Source: UBA1952 sp965246855 (lineage in GTDB: Bacteria > Bacteroidota > Bacteroidia > Chitinophagales > Chitinophagaceae). Taken from it: a stretch of DNA of 64,000 nucleotides. The notes below the pieces were generated by a model, which was not told the origin of the DNA, did not search any database, and worked only from the letters and a program-made list of their open reading frames with translations. Made by a program: the position numbers and the translations under genes. The stretch covers positions 29,598 through 93,597 of the forward strand of contig CBDFFP010000008.1 of NCBI GenBank assembly GCA_965246855.1. Reading direction: 5' to 3'. Of the stretch, positions 51,350 through 60,574 are shown piece by piece; position 1 is the stretch's first letter, and the number at the start of each line of letters is the position of its first letter.

Positions 51350-51402
51350 TTGAGACTGTTTAAAAGAAAAGCTTTTAATGAACGAGGCTACTTACACAAT
51401 GC

Positions 51403-51500
51403 GGGTCATCTCGACCGCTAGGGAGAGATCTCACGTTTGCTGTTCCTCTCTTGCTGTCATCATCCATCGTGAGATTCCTCGCTCCGCGCTCGGAATGACA
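51403..51500. repeat. REP-like inverted repeat (copy 9)
   Basis: GGTCATCTCGACCGCTAGGG … CTCCGCGCTCGGAATGAC, the reverse orientation of the copy 2/4 subtype. Confidence 0.8.
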
Positions 51501-51516
51501 CCCTTATTGAAAGCCT

Positions 51517-53022
51517 TTACTCTACACCACTACCGCCCGCTGCTGCATCCGCGATGCCGTAGTAATACATGCCCCGATAGCCGGGATACATGCCCGCTAC
51601 CTGTGCGTTTTGCGGCGCGGCCATGAGGGCTTTGCGCAAGGCTTCTACCGTGTTTACCGGCACGTCGTTTACGCTCATAATCAAAAAGCCGTCGCGCATA
51701 TTGGTTTGTTGGGCAAATACGCCACTGCCTACTTTCTCTACTAATACGCCACTGCTGATGCCGAATTTCTGCTTCTCTGTCGCGCTCAGTTCGCGCAGCT
51801 TTCCTCCAAAGAGCAAGCCTGCTGTGGTGTTGGCTTTCACAAGTGCCGTCGTGTTGTCGGCATTCTGAAGCTGCACACTGGTTTGCGCCGTTTTGCCACC
51901 GCGCAAGTAGGTAACAGAGATATTGTCGCCCGGCTTGTAGCGCGCAATTTGTTCCAGCATTTCCGGCTCGGTGCGCACGGGAACGGCGTTGATGGCCGTG
52001 ATGAAATCGCCTTTCTTCAAAGCCGAGCGCGACGCGCCGGAACCAGTTACCACATCCGCCACGTACACGCCTTCGGTGCGGTCAATACCGAGGCTTGCCT
52101 GCTCTTCGGCGCTCAGCGTAGAGCGGTCACGATAGCTGATGCCCATGTATCCGCGCTGCACCGTTCCGTACTTAATGAGGTCTTGCGTCACCTTCTTCAC
52201 CATGTTGGCGGGAATGGCGTAGGAGTAGCCCGCGTAGGAACCCGTAGGCGAAGCAATCGCCGAGTTGATGCCGATAAGCTGGCCGTTGGTATTCACGAGT
52301 GCGCCGCCGGAATTTCCGGGATTCACTGCTGCGTCGGTCTGGATAAAGGATTCAATGGCGCGGTCGCTTTGCGTGCGGTTGATGCCGATGGAGCGGGCTT
52401 TGGCAGAGACAATCCCGGCGGTAACGGTGGTGTTCAGCGTGAGCGGATAGCCCACCGCAAGCACCCACTGACCGAGCCGCACTTGGTCGGAATTGCCGAA
52501 CTCCATGTAGGAAAGGTCTTTGTCCTTTACCTTGATAACGGCAATATCGGTAGCCGGGTCGGTGGCGACGAGGCGGGCCTGCGTAGTGTAGCGGTCGTTG
52601 AACGTGACGGTCATTTCATCCGCACCGGCAACCACGTGGTTGTTGGTAACGATGTAGCCATCAGGGGAAATCACCACGCCGGAGCCGGAACCCATTTGCG
52701 GCGGAATGCGCTGAATCTGGCTGCCTTCAAAACCAAACATCTCCATAAACGGGTCACGCACCACGCGGGTGGTGGGCTTGGTGGTGGTTTTGATGTGGAC
52801 AACCGCTTTCACCGATGCTTCGGCGGCGGCTTCAAAATCCACCGGCGCAGAAGAGCGGACGGTGGTCGTGTTGTCGCCATAACCCACATAGTTCACGGGC
52901 ATCTGGCGGGAGGAATAGGAAGGAGAGAGCTTGCCGTCTTGGGAGAAAAGATTTGCTGTGAACAGCGTTGCGAACGAGGTGGCGGCTGCGGTGAGCACCA
53001 CCGGTAGGATACGGGACTTCAT
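51517..53022 (-). CDS. Periplasmic serine protease, HtrA/DegP family
   Basis: Protease/chaperone for misfolded envelope proteins. 501 aa. Signal/anchor segment (LPVVLTAAATSFATLFTAN), trypsin-like domain with triad H129 (TNNHVV), D159 (DPATDIAV) and S238 (NPGNSGGAL), then two PDZ domains (GYMGISYRD…; GVLVEKVGSGVF…). Ends in a Gly/Ser/Ala tail. A gene of this type is usually sigma-E or stress regulated; no clear promoter was recognised in the A/T-rich upstream gap. Confidence 0.95.
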   Translation of the reverse strand: MKSRILPVVLTAAATSFATLFTANLFSQDGKLSPSYSSRQMPVNYVGYGDNTTTVRSSAPVDFEAAAEASVKAVVHIKTTTKPTTRVVRDPFMEMFGFEGSQIQRIPPQMGSGSGVVISPDGYIVTNNHVVAGADEMTVTFNDRYTTQARLVATDPATDIAVIKVKDKDLSYMEFGNSDQVRLGQWVLAVGYPLTLNTTVTAGIVSAKARSIGINRTQSDRAIESFIQTDAAVNPGNSGGALVNTNGQLIGINSAIASPTGSYAGYSYAIPANMVKKVTQDLIKYGTVQRGYMGISYRDRSTLSAEEQASLGIDRTEGVYVADVVTGSGASRSALKKGDFITAINAVPVRTEPEMLEQIARYKPGDNISVTYLRGGKTAQTSVQLQNADNTTALVKANTTAGLLFGGKLRELSATEKQKFGISSGVLVEKVGSGVFAQQTNMRDGFLIMSVNDVPVNTVEALRKALMAAPQNAQVAGMYPGYRGMYYYGIADAAAGGSGVE

Positions 53023-53478
53023 GTGTTTTGTGCCTTGGTTTTTTGTTGGTCAAAAATGAGCTTTTGCCGCAAATTCCATACCGGACAAGAGCAGTTTTAA
53101 AGATTCTCTACGCAAAAAAGCTGTTAAGCTATGTGATTCTCAGCCGGATTGCATAGCAGAGCAGATATAATTTCTTGGCATGGTTTTTACAACTGTTTAG
53201 GAGTTCGCGTTTTTCCCTATCCCAACGCTCTTTTTCTTATGAAGGCTGCAATCTCTATGCTCGTTACGCTTGTTCAGGTACTTTTTAGCACCGAAAAAAC
53301 ATATGCCCAGATGGATATGGGCGAAGCGTAGATATTAAAACCCTTCTTGTATAAATCCCGCTAGTTGCCGGGTTATGAGAACGTATCCGCGTGTTGGATA
53401 TTGTCAGCCTCAAATGGCAGCCGTCTGACGAATTTTAAAGTGCCTTCTTTTGTTGCTACTATTTATTGAAACAGTAGT
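53023..53478. other. A/T-rich gap with possible gene remnant
   Basis: About 450 bp of visibly lower GC than the neighbours. It holds one short frame, 53239-53331, encoding 30 aa with signal-peptide character (LVTLVQVLFSTEKTYAQ), which may be the remnant of a secreted-protein gene, and inverted repeats CTACT…AGTAG near 53455-53476. Otherwise nothing was recognised. Confidence 0.35.
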
Positions 53479-53486
53479 TATTTTTG
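53479..53486 (+). promoter_or_regulatory. -7 element upstream of the broken acyltransferase
   Basis: TATTTTTG (perfect TAnnTTTG), 32 nt before the ATT at 53518; a TTTTGTTG word ~25 bp further upstream could be the -33 element. Confidence 0.5.
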
Positions 53487-53517
53487 GCGGAAAGAACGAT
53501 AAGTTCTCGCCTTTTTT

Positions 53518-54639
53518 ATTACGCCCTTAAAGGATTCTCAACATCATCTGTCGCCGGAAAAACCTGCGGGTTATTTCCCGGCGCTTACCGGTGTGCGCGC
53601 ATTGGCTGCTTGGATGGTTTTTATCTAACACAATCCACCGGTTGCGCCGGAGTCGCCCTTCTTTCCATTTACGCGGCAGTTTTATTTTGGCGTCAATCTG
53701 TTTTTTGTTCTTAGCGGATTTCTGATTTATTACCGGTATGGAACCGTCGCGCAAATAAATTACCGCTCTTATTTCCAGAACCGGATTGCCCGGATTTTTC
53801 CACTGTATTTCCTGCTTACCACGGCTGCGTTTGTTGTGATGGCTGCGCAACAAAACGCCTTTCTTGACGTCCGGCACTGGGGCACTTACTTGCTGAACAT
53901 CACCTTGCTCAAAGGATTGTTCGGCAAATTTATTTTTACGGGGTTATATCCTTCATGGTCGCTTGCGGTTGAGGAAGTTTTCTATTTATTGGCCCCCTGG
54001 ATATTTTGGCGCTTACGGCATACAAGGAAAATGCTTTACGTGCTGCCAGTCGGATTCCTCGCATTTGGATTGTTGTTGACCCTGTTGGGGCAGCACATTT
54101 CCTTCTACGGCTTTTTTGACAGTCTTCAATTCCTGCTTTTCCACTCGTTTTTTGGCCGGTGTATTGAGTTTTTCGTAGGAATTGCGCTGGCGCAAAAGCT
54201 GCTTTCAGGTAAGGTTCTCCCGGCGCGATACGGCCTGCAAACCTGGGGCGGCGTTCTGCTGATTGTGGCTTGGATGTACGTTTCCCGCCTTCTTCTATTT
54301 ATACAAGACCAGCAGCCGCTTTTTGTAATCCTGCGCGCCTGTGTTAGCTCCTTTCTGCTGCCGGTTTTTGGCATTGGGTTGTTTTATCGCGGGCTGCTTT
54401 CTGAAAAAACGCTGCTTTCCCGTTTGCTCAGCACTTCCGTTTTTCAGCTTTTGGGGAAAAGCTCTTACGCTTTTTATCTTATCCACACCGGCTTTTTCTA
54501 CGATCTGGTAAGCAAGTATTTGAAAGGCGATTTGTGGCTTTTCCTTCTTTTAAACGGTGTTTCTGTTTTGCTGTACCGGGTTGTGGAAGCACCGCTGAAT
54601 GCCTGGCTGCGGCGCGGAAAAACGGCCTCTTTGGTTTAG
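53518..54639 (+). pseudogene. Acyltransferase family 3 gene interrupted by one in-frame TAA
   Basis: Integral-membrane O-acyltransferase (surface polysaccharide acetylation type). Translated through, the frame reads GYFPALTGVRALAAWMVFI-stop-HNPPVAPESPFF and continues without further stops to residue LV at 54639, with FYFGVNLFFVLSGFLIYYRY, RIARIFPLYF and YPSWSLAVEEVFYLL typical of the family and ~10 TM helices. The stop (53626-53628) falls between R and H of the R-x10-H motif, where Tyr is expected (TAT to TAA). No ATG precedes; ATT at 53518 is the only plausible early start. An internal ATG at 53836 gives 267 aa without the active-site half. Confidence 0.8.
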
Positions 54640-54696
54640 GGAGAAAAGGGATTCTTAAAGTAAGAGAAACATCCCCTGCTACTGCCCAAAATCCCG

Positions 54697-54704
54697 TACT
54701 TTCG
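54697..54704 (+). promoter_or_regulatory. -7 element of fusA
   Basis: TACTTTCG, 38 nt before ATG at 54743. Confidence 0.5.
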
Positions 54705-54742
54705 CGCTCGTTTTTAAAACAGAATCTACTTATTTAAAGCCC

Positions 54743-56887
<2,145 letters not shown>

Positions 56888-56906
56888 GCGGTTGCTGATT
56901 CTTTCC

Positions 56907-56951
56907 CCAAATAAAAAACCCGCCCTGCTGAGAAGTAGGGCGGGTTTTTGG
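56907..56951. terminator. Bidirectional terminator after fusA; 45-bp repeat copy 1
   Basis: AAAAACCCGCCCTGCT / AGTAGGGCGGGTTTTT hairpin. The whole 45 bp recurs at 57542-57586 with one mismatch. Confidence 0.92.
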
Positions 56952-56967
56952 TTTTATGAAAGGTGGG

Positions 56968-57297
56968 TTAGCCCATCCCAATTACTACAGGCCCAACAGG
57001 CAGTTTCTCTTCCTGTAGGTGGCCGTTTATCTGTGGGGAAAGCGTCGTTAGAACAGAATACCGGTTCATCGGCGCATGAAGAACAAAAACCGTCAAGGGG
57101 TATTTGCTGAAGTTTTGTTGGTGCTGTAAATTCTTATCAAAAGTGAGGAAAGCATTGAACCCTTCCTGAAGCATCAGCCGGAGCAAGGCCCCGTTTTTGA
57201 TGCCGTTCCAGCCCATTTCCCGAACCGTGAACACTTCATGCGCCGGAAAATCTTCTTTCAGCCTTTTAGGTAGATTCTCGTCAAGCAACAGCCGCAT
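56968..57297 (-). CDS. DUF5615 PIN-like protein (putative toxin)
   Basis: 109 aa PIN-like fold: MRLLLDENLPKRLKEDF with the conserved D6-E7-N8, later AFLTFDKNLQHQQN with its Asp. These acidic residues are the expected metal/RNase site. It overlaps the upstream DUF433 gene by 17 nt; DUF433-DUF5615 pairs are widely predicted type II toxin-antitoxin systems. Activity not shown by sequence alone. Confidence 0.83.
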   Translation of the reverse strand: MRLLLDENLPKRLKEDFPAHEVFTVREMGWNGIKNGALLRLMLQEGFNAFLTFDKNLQHQQNFSKYPLTVFVLHAPMNRYSVLTTLSPQINGHLQEEKLPVGPVVIGMG

Positions 57298-57520
57298 AAA
57301 ATTGCTGTGCGTTTTGAGAAGTCAGGAACTTACTCGCTGCTTCCAATAAAGCGGTTGCCTGTTCTCTGCTTACAGATGGGAAATCATCCAGAAACACTTC
57401 TAAAGAATCGCCTGCTTCCAAGTGGTCAAACAGACTTTCCACCGGCACGCGGGTTCCGGCGAAAACAGGCGTGCCCCCAAGAATGTCGGGGTCAGTGGTG
57501 ATAAGCGTTTGAAGATTCAT
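57281..57520 (-). CDS. DUF433 protein (putative antitoxin)
   Basis: 79 aa. DUF433 HTH-like signature ITTDPDILGGTPVFAGTRVPVESLFDHLEAG (in pieces: GGTPVFAGTRVPV), FLDDFPSVSREQATALLE. First gene of the pair and most likely the DNA-binding antitoxin. Its start is four bases after a perfect -7 element, so the mRNA should be leaderless; autoregulation at that promoter is plausible. Confidence 0.87.
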   Translation of the reverse strand: MNLQTLITTDPDILGGTPVFAGTRVPVESLFDHLEAGDSLEVFLDDFPSVSREQATALLEAASKFLTSQNAQQFYAAVA

Positions 57521-57524
57521 CTTC

Positions 57525-57532
57525 CAAAGATA
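57525..57532 (-). promoter_or_regulatory. -7 element 4 nt before the DUF433 start
   Basis: Minus-strand TATCTTTG then GAAG then ATG at 57520. Confidence 0.6.
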
Positions 57533-57541
57533 GCTTTTGGG

Positions 57542-57586
57542 CCAAATAAAAAACCCGCCCTGCTGTGAAGTAGGGCGGGTTTTTGG
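57542..57586. terminator. Terminator downstream of the gene at 57627; 45-bp repeat copy 2
   Basis: Same hairpin as 56907-56951 (one mismatch over 45 bp). Confidence 0.9.
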
Positions 57587-57626
57587 GTTTTCGGAGACTT
57601 CTTGCTAAGTCTGATAAGAAATGTAG

Positions 57627-58151
57627 TTAGGATGCCGTAGCAAGTAGACATTGACAGGCTCTTGTAATGGGCTCCTTCTGACTGTCTTTGATAGGTGGAT
57701 TATTAATGCTCATGCCCGGCACATCCACCTTCATAGCCTCAATCGGTGACTGGGCAAAGTGGGTTAGCTCCTCTTTAGTGAGATTGAACTTTAGCTCGTA
57801 CTGCGTAGACACGTAACCGCTTGCAAATTGCGAAACGGGTGTTGTTTGCTCTGTAATGCCCAGCTTCAACACCGTTCCATCCTCTAGCTTAAATAGCATG
57901 ATAGTACCATCTGGAAACGCCGCATTGAACTCTCCCCGCATAACAGCATTCCACTTCATACTTGTTTGACCATCGACTTGATCCAGTTCGACCATCCATC
58001 TTGTCGTTCTCACATTACCAATAACAAGGCGGGCATGTCTTACGGTTTTGCCGGTAAAGGAATCCTTCTTGTCATCAACTGATTTGCAGTTTTGCGCTAC
58101 GGCGGCGGTGGTGCAGCCAATAAAGGCGGAAAGGAGAAGCAGTTTTTTCAT
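57627..58151 (-). CDS. Secreted protein, unknown function
   Basis: 174 aa. Start at 58151 (MKKLLLLSAF) gives a signal peptide ending AAVAQ; a longer frame to 58178 adds nothing recognisable. The mature part has a beta-rich core (KLEDGTVLKLGITEQTTPV, YELKFNLTKEELTHFAQSPIEAMKVD; pieces) and two Cys near the end (ACQCLL). Minus-strand TATCTTTG at 58176-58183 lies 24 nt upstream. Confidence 0.65.
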   Translation of the reverse strand: MKKLLLLSAFIGCTTAAVAQNCKSVDDKKDSFTGKTVRHARLVIGNVRTTRWMVELDQVDGQTSMKWNAVMRGEFNAAFPDGTIMLFKLEDGTVLKLGITEQTTPVSQFASGYVSTQYELKFNLTKEELTHFAQSPIEAMKVDVPGMSINNPPIKDSQKEPITRACQCLLATAS

Positions 58152-58202
58152 TTCTGTTTGGTTGAGGTTGCCCGTCAAAGATAGGCGCAGAAGGATATTT
58201 TC

Positions 58203-58235
58203 AAAAACCCGCCCTGCTTCTCAACAGGGCGGTTT
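58203..58235 (-). terminator. Terminator of the 46-aa gene
   Basis: Minus strand ACCGCCCTGTTGAGA / CAGGGCGGGTTTTT, related in sequence to the 45-bp terminators. Confidence 0.7.
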
Positions 58236-58247
58236 CGCTCTTTTATC

Positions 58248-58388
58248 CTATCCCTTCTTGCTCGGCATCCGCTTGGGCGGGGCAATAGGTTTGGTGGAAG
58301 GCGTTGTTTTCCGGGGCGGATTAAAATCTCTTCCGGGGCCGGAAGGTTTTCCGGTTTGTTTGCCGGGAGGGTTGGCGGGTTTGGTCAT
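58248..58388 (-). CDS. 46-aa Pro/Lys-rich small protein
   Basis: Short frame MTKPANPPGKQTGKPSGPG… ending RMPSKKG; about half Pro, Lys and Thr, disordered and basic. Support: a TACTTTCA -7 element at 58412-58419 on the minus strand, 23 nt upstream, and a terminator right after the stop. No family is known to me; similar basic Pro-rich small proteins occur in related bacteria. Confidence 0.5.
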   Translation of the reverse strand: MTKPANPPGKQTGKPSGPGRDFNPPRKTTPSTKPIAPPKRMPSKKG

Positions 58389-58485
58389 GGCTCTTGTGGG
58401 GTTTAAAAAAGTGAAAGTAGCGGAAAAAGAGGATTCCTAAGTAACGACGAAGGCAGGAAGGAACTGTTTTTCGCGGGAGAGACTC

Positions 58486-59082
58486 CTACAACGGCTCTGC
58501 AAACACCTCCGTCATATCCACCTTCAAATCCGGGAACAGGCCGCAGGGAATTTGGTCATCATTGGCATACACCATGCGCAGGCGGTAGCCTTCTTCCGCT
58601 TTCAGGTCAAAAACAAGGGTGGTTTGGTCGCCGGGTTGCACAATCCAGTATTCCTGTACGCCTGCCTCTTCGTAGAGCCGGAATTTGGCCTGAATCTCGT
58701 TTTTGTTGTTTCCGGGGGAAAGGATTTCAATAATCCAATCCGGCGCGCCGAGACAGCCGCGCTTGTCAATTTTGGCCGGGTCGCAGATAACACACAAGTC
58801 GGGCTGCACGACGGTGTAGATCGTTTCGTCTGCCGTGCTTTTAAGGGAATCGGGGAGGCGCACATCAAACGGGGCCGCATAAACACGGCAGGGACCTTTT
58901 TTAAGAAAACCACGCAGTTGAAAGTGCAGTTCGCTGCTAATGTGCTGGTGTGTGCTGGAAGGTGCGCCCATGCGGGCGAGCCAGCCTTTGAAAAGCTCTA
59001 CGCGCTCCTGAAACTTCCACGTCAGATAATCGGCGTAGGAGTAGCGGCGGGAAGGGTCAAGTTGAGAGATGTCCGTAATCAT
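58486..59082 (-). CDS. Uma2 family (DUF820) putative endonuclease
   Basis: 198 aa, PD-(D/E)XK nuclease superfamily. Uma2 pattern: YSYADYLTW, VELFKGWLARMGAPS, H-QHISSELHFQLRGFL, VQPDLCVICDPAKID, PDWIIEILSPGNNKNE (catalytic Asp…Glu-x) and KFRLYEEAGVQEYWIV. Many Bacteroidota and cyanobacteria carry multiple copies; biological role unknown. A TATTTTTG -7 element lies 20 nt upstream on the minus strand. Confidence 0.87.
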   Translation of the reverse strand: MITDISQLDPSRRYSYADYLTWKFQERVELFKGWLARMGAPSSTHQHISSELHFQLRGFLKKGPCRVYAAPFDVRLPDSLKSTADETIYTVVQPDLCVICDPAKIDKRGCLGAPDWIIEILSPGNNKNEIQAKFRLYEEAGVQEYWIVQPGDQTTLVFDLKAEEGYRLRMVYANDDQIPCGLFPDLKVDMTEVFAEPL

Positions 59083-59157
59083 GGCGGTAGGGTGTAGGAA
59101 AGCAAAAATAAGAAGACCGTCTTCCCTGAATTGGAAGAAGAAACAGACCCTTTGAAC

Positions 59158-59388
59158 ATGAAAGCCGCCTTGCAGATAGACCTTAGTTTTGACCAGATTT
59201 TATCGGTGGTGAAACAGCTTCCCAAACAGCAGCAGATAAAGCTCACGAAAGCACTGGAACAGGAAGCGGTGGAAACCAAACTTTCCCGCCTGCTGAAGAC
59301 TTTCAAAACAAAGGAACTGGACTTGGATACGATTACCGAAGAGGCAGAAATCGTAAGAGCAGAACTGTATGCCAAGCAAAAGCATTAA
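59158..59388 (+). CDS. Putative antitoxin of a PIN toxin pair
   Basis: 76 aa helical protein: LQIDLSFDQILSVVKQLPKQQQIKLTKALE, VRAELYAKQKH. Start at 59158, the first Met before the conserved-looking helix. Its stop overlaps the PIN gene start by 20 nt, and such Ile/Val-rich small helical proteins (LSFDQILxxVKQLP) regularly precede PIN toxins in Bacteroidota. Confidence 0.75.
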   Translation: MKAALQIDLSFDQILSVVKQLPKQQQIKLTKALEQEAVETKLSRLLKTFKTKELDLDTITEEAEIVRAELYAKQKH

Positions 59389-59788
59389 GGTCATCTTTGA
59401 CACCAACGTTTGGATTAGTTTTCTGATTGGCAAGCGTTTGGCAAAGCTCAAAAAGCTGCTTGTAGATGAGCGCATCGTGCTGATTACAACGGAGCAACTG
59501 CTTACTGAAATCAAGTTGGTAACAAGCCGCGAGAAGCTCCAAAAATACTTTCCGAAAGAAAGCGTCAAGGAATTGATTGCGCTGCTGGAAACCATCGCCG
59601 AGAAAGTGGCTGTAAAGCCAACGCATTTCCTCAACCGCGACCCGAAAGACAATTTCCTCTTAGACCTGATACACTACGCCAAAGCCGATTATCTGATAAC
59701 AGGCGACAAAGATTTGCTTGCGCATGACCCCTTCAAAACCGCCCGCATTCTAACGCCTGCTGCTTTCGAAAAAATGTTGGAAGGGTAG
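59369..59788 (+). CDS. PIN-domain ribonuclease, putative toxin
   Basis: 139 aa. PIN-fold acidic residues: D in VIFDTNVWIS, E in LLTEIKLV, D in RDPKDNFLLDL and GDKDLLAH, the 'PIN family putative toxin component' layout. It is coupled by overlap to the antitoxin. RNase activity on a specific RNA is expected by family only. Confidence 0.87.
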   Translation: MPSKSIKVIFDTNVWISFLIGKRLAKLKKLLVDERIVLITTEQLLTEIKLVTSREKLQKYFPKESVKELIALLETIAEKVAVKPTHFLNRDPKDNFLLDLIHYAKADYLITGDKDLLAHDPFKTARILTPAAFEKMLEG

Positions 59789-59857
59789 AAGAGGTGCGTC
59801 TGTTTCTTCTGCTAAATCCAATGGACGTTCTACCTTCCGCCTTCTAATCCTTCCTCC

Positions 59858-60472
59858 ATGCTCTCCCCGGAAAGCCTCGCCCCCGTCAAAGCTTTTTACT
59901 ACAGCCTGCTGCCCGATATGGAAGCCCAAAGCTGGGAACGCTGCGCCGCGCTGATGACCCTGCGCCACATCCCCAAAGGCGGCTTTTTGCTAAAGCCCGG
60001 ACAGGTGTGCAACCATGTTTCTTTCATCAACCGGGGCCTCACCAAGCTCTATTATCTGGAAGATGGGCGGGAGATAATCATGGACTTTTTTACGGAGAAT
60101 TGCTACGTTACCGACTATGCTTCGTTCCTTACGCGGAAGCCCAGCGGGCAATACATAGAAGCGCTGGAAGACACCGAAGTGGTGGAGCTGGATTATGAAG
60201 GCGTGCAGGCCATCTACGACACCGTGCCCGAGGGCAACCGCATTGGCCGCTACATTGCCGAGGAGTTGTTTATCCTGCTGGTGCAGTGGTTGGGGGAAAT
60301 AAAATCCCTCACGCCGGAGCAACGCTACGAGCGACTGTCTATAGATCGGCCTGAACTCTTGCAGCGCGCGCCGCAATACATGATTGCCTCTTTCCTCGGC
60401 ATCACGCCCGAAGCCCTGAGCCGCATCCGCGCCCGCCGCGGGAAGCGCACCGTTGCTGCCGCCGGGAATTGA
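59858..60472 (+). CDS. Crp/Fnr-family transcription regulator
   Basis: 204 aa. N-terminal cNMP-binding-like beta-roll (LRHIPKGGFLLKPGQVC, YLEDGREIIMDFFTENCY, YIEALEDTEVVELD), dimer helix, and a C-terminal winged HTH with recognition helix TPEALSRIRARR. The E-xx-SR pattern is that of FNR, which reads TTGAT half-sites. It lacks the FNR N-terminal Fe-S cysteine cluster. Two FNR-like boxes sit at its stop codon and just after, ahead of the TonB receptor. Confidence 0.9.
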   Translation: MLSPESLAPVKAFYYSLLPDMEAQSWERCAALMTLRHIPKGGFLLKPGQVCNHVSFINRGLTKLYYLEDGREIIMDFFTENCYVTDYASFLTRKPSGQYIEALEDTEVVELDYEGVQAIYDTVPEGNRIGRYIAEELFILLVQWLGEIKSLTPEQRYERLSIDRPELLQRAPQYMIASFLGITPEALSRIRARRGKRTVAAAGN

Positions 60473-60482
60473 CCTAAATCAA
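60469..60482. promoter_or_regulatory. FNR-like box 1
   Basis: TTGACCTAAATCAA, one mismatch to TTGAT-N4-ATCAA. Overlaps the stop codon of the regulator gene. Confidence 0.6.
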
Positions 60483-60506
60483 TAAAGAGCGCAGCGAACT
60501 GCCTTC

Positions 60507-60520
60507 TTGATTTGAGTCAA
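60507..60520. promoter_or_regulatory. FNR-like box 2
   Basis: TTGATTTGAGTCAA, one mismatch to TTGAT-N4-ATCAA, 38 bp centre-to-centre from box 1 and 55 nt before the receptor start. Confidence 0.6.
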
Positions 60521-60574
60521 TGGCGCGCGGTAGCGGAGCGAAAGACTTTTGTCGCAGCAAAATCTTTCTGCGCC

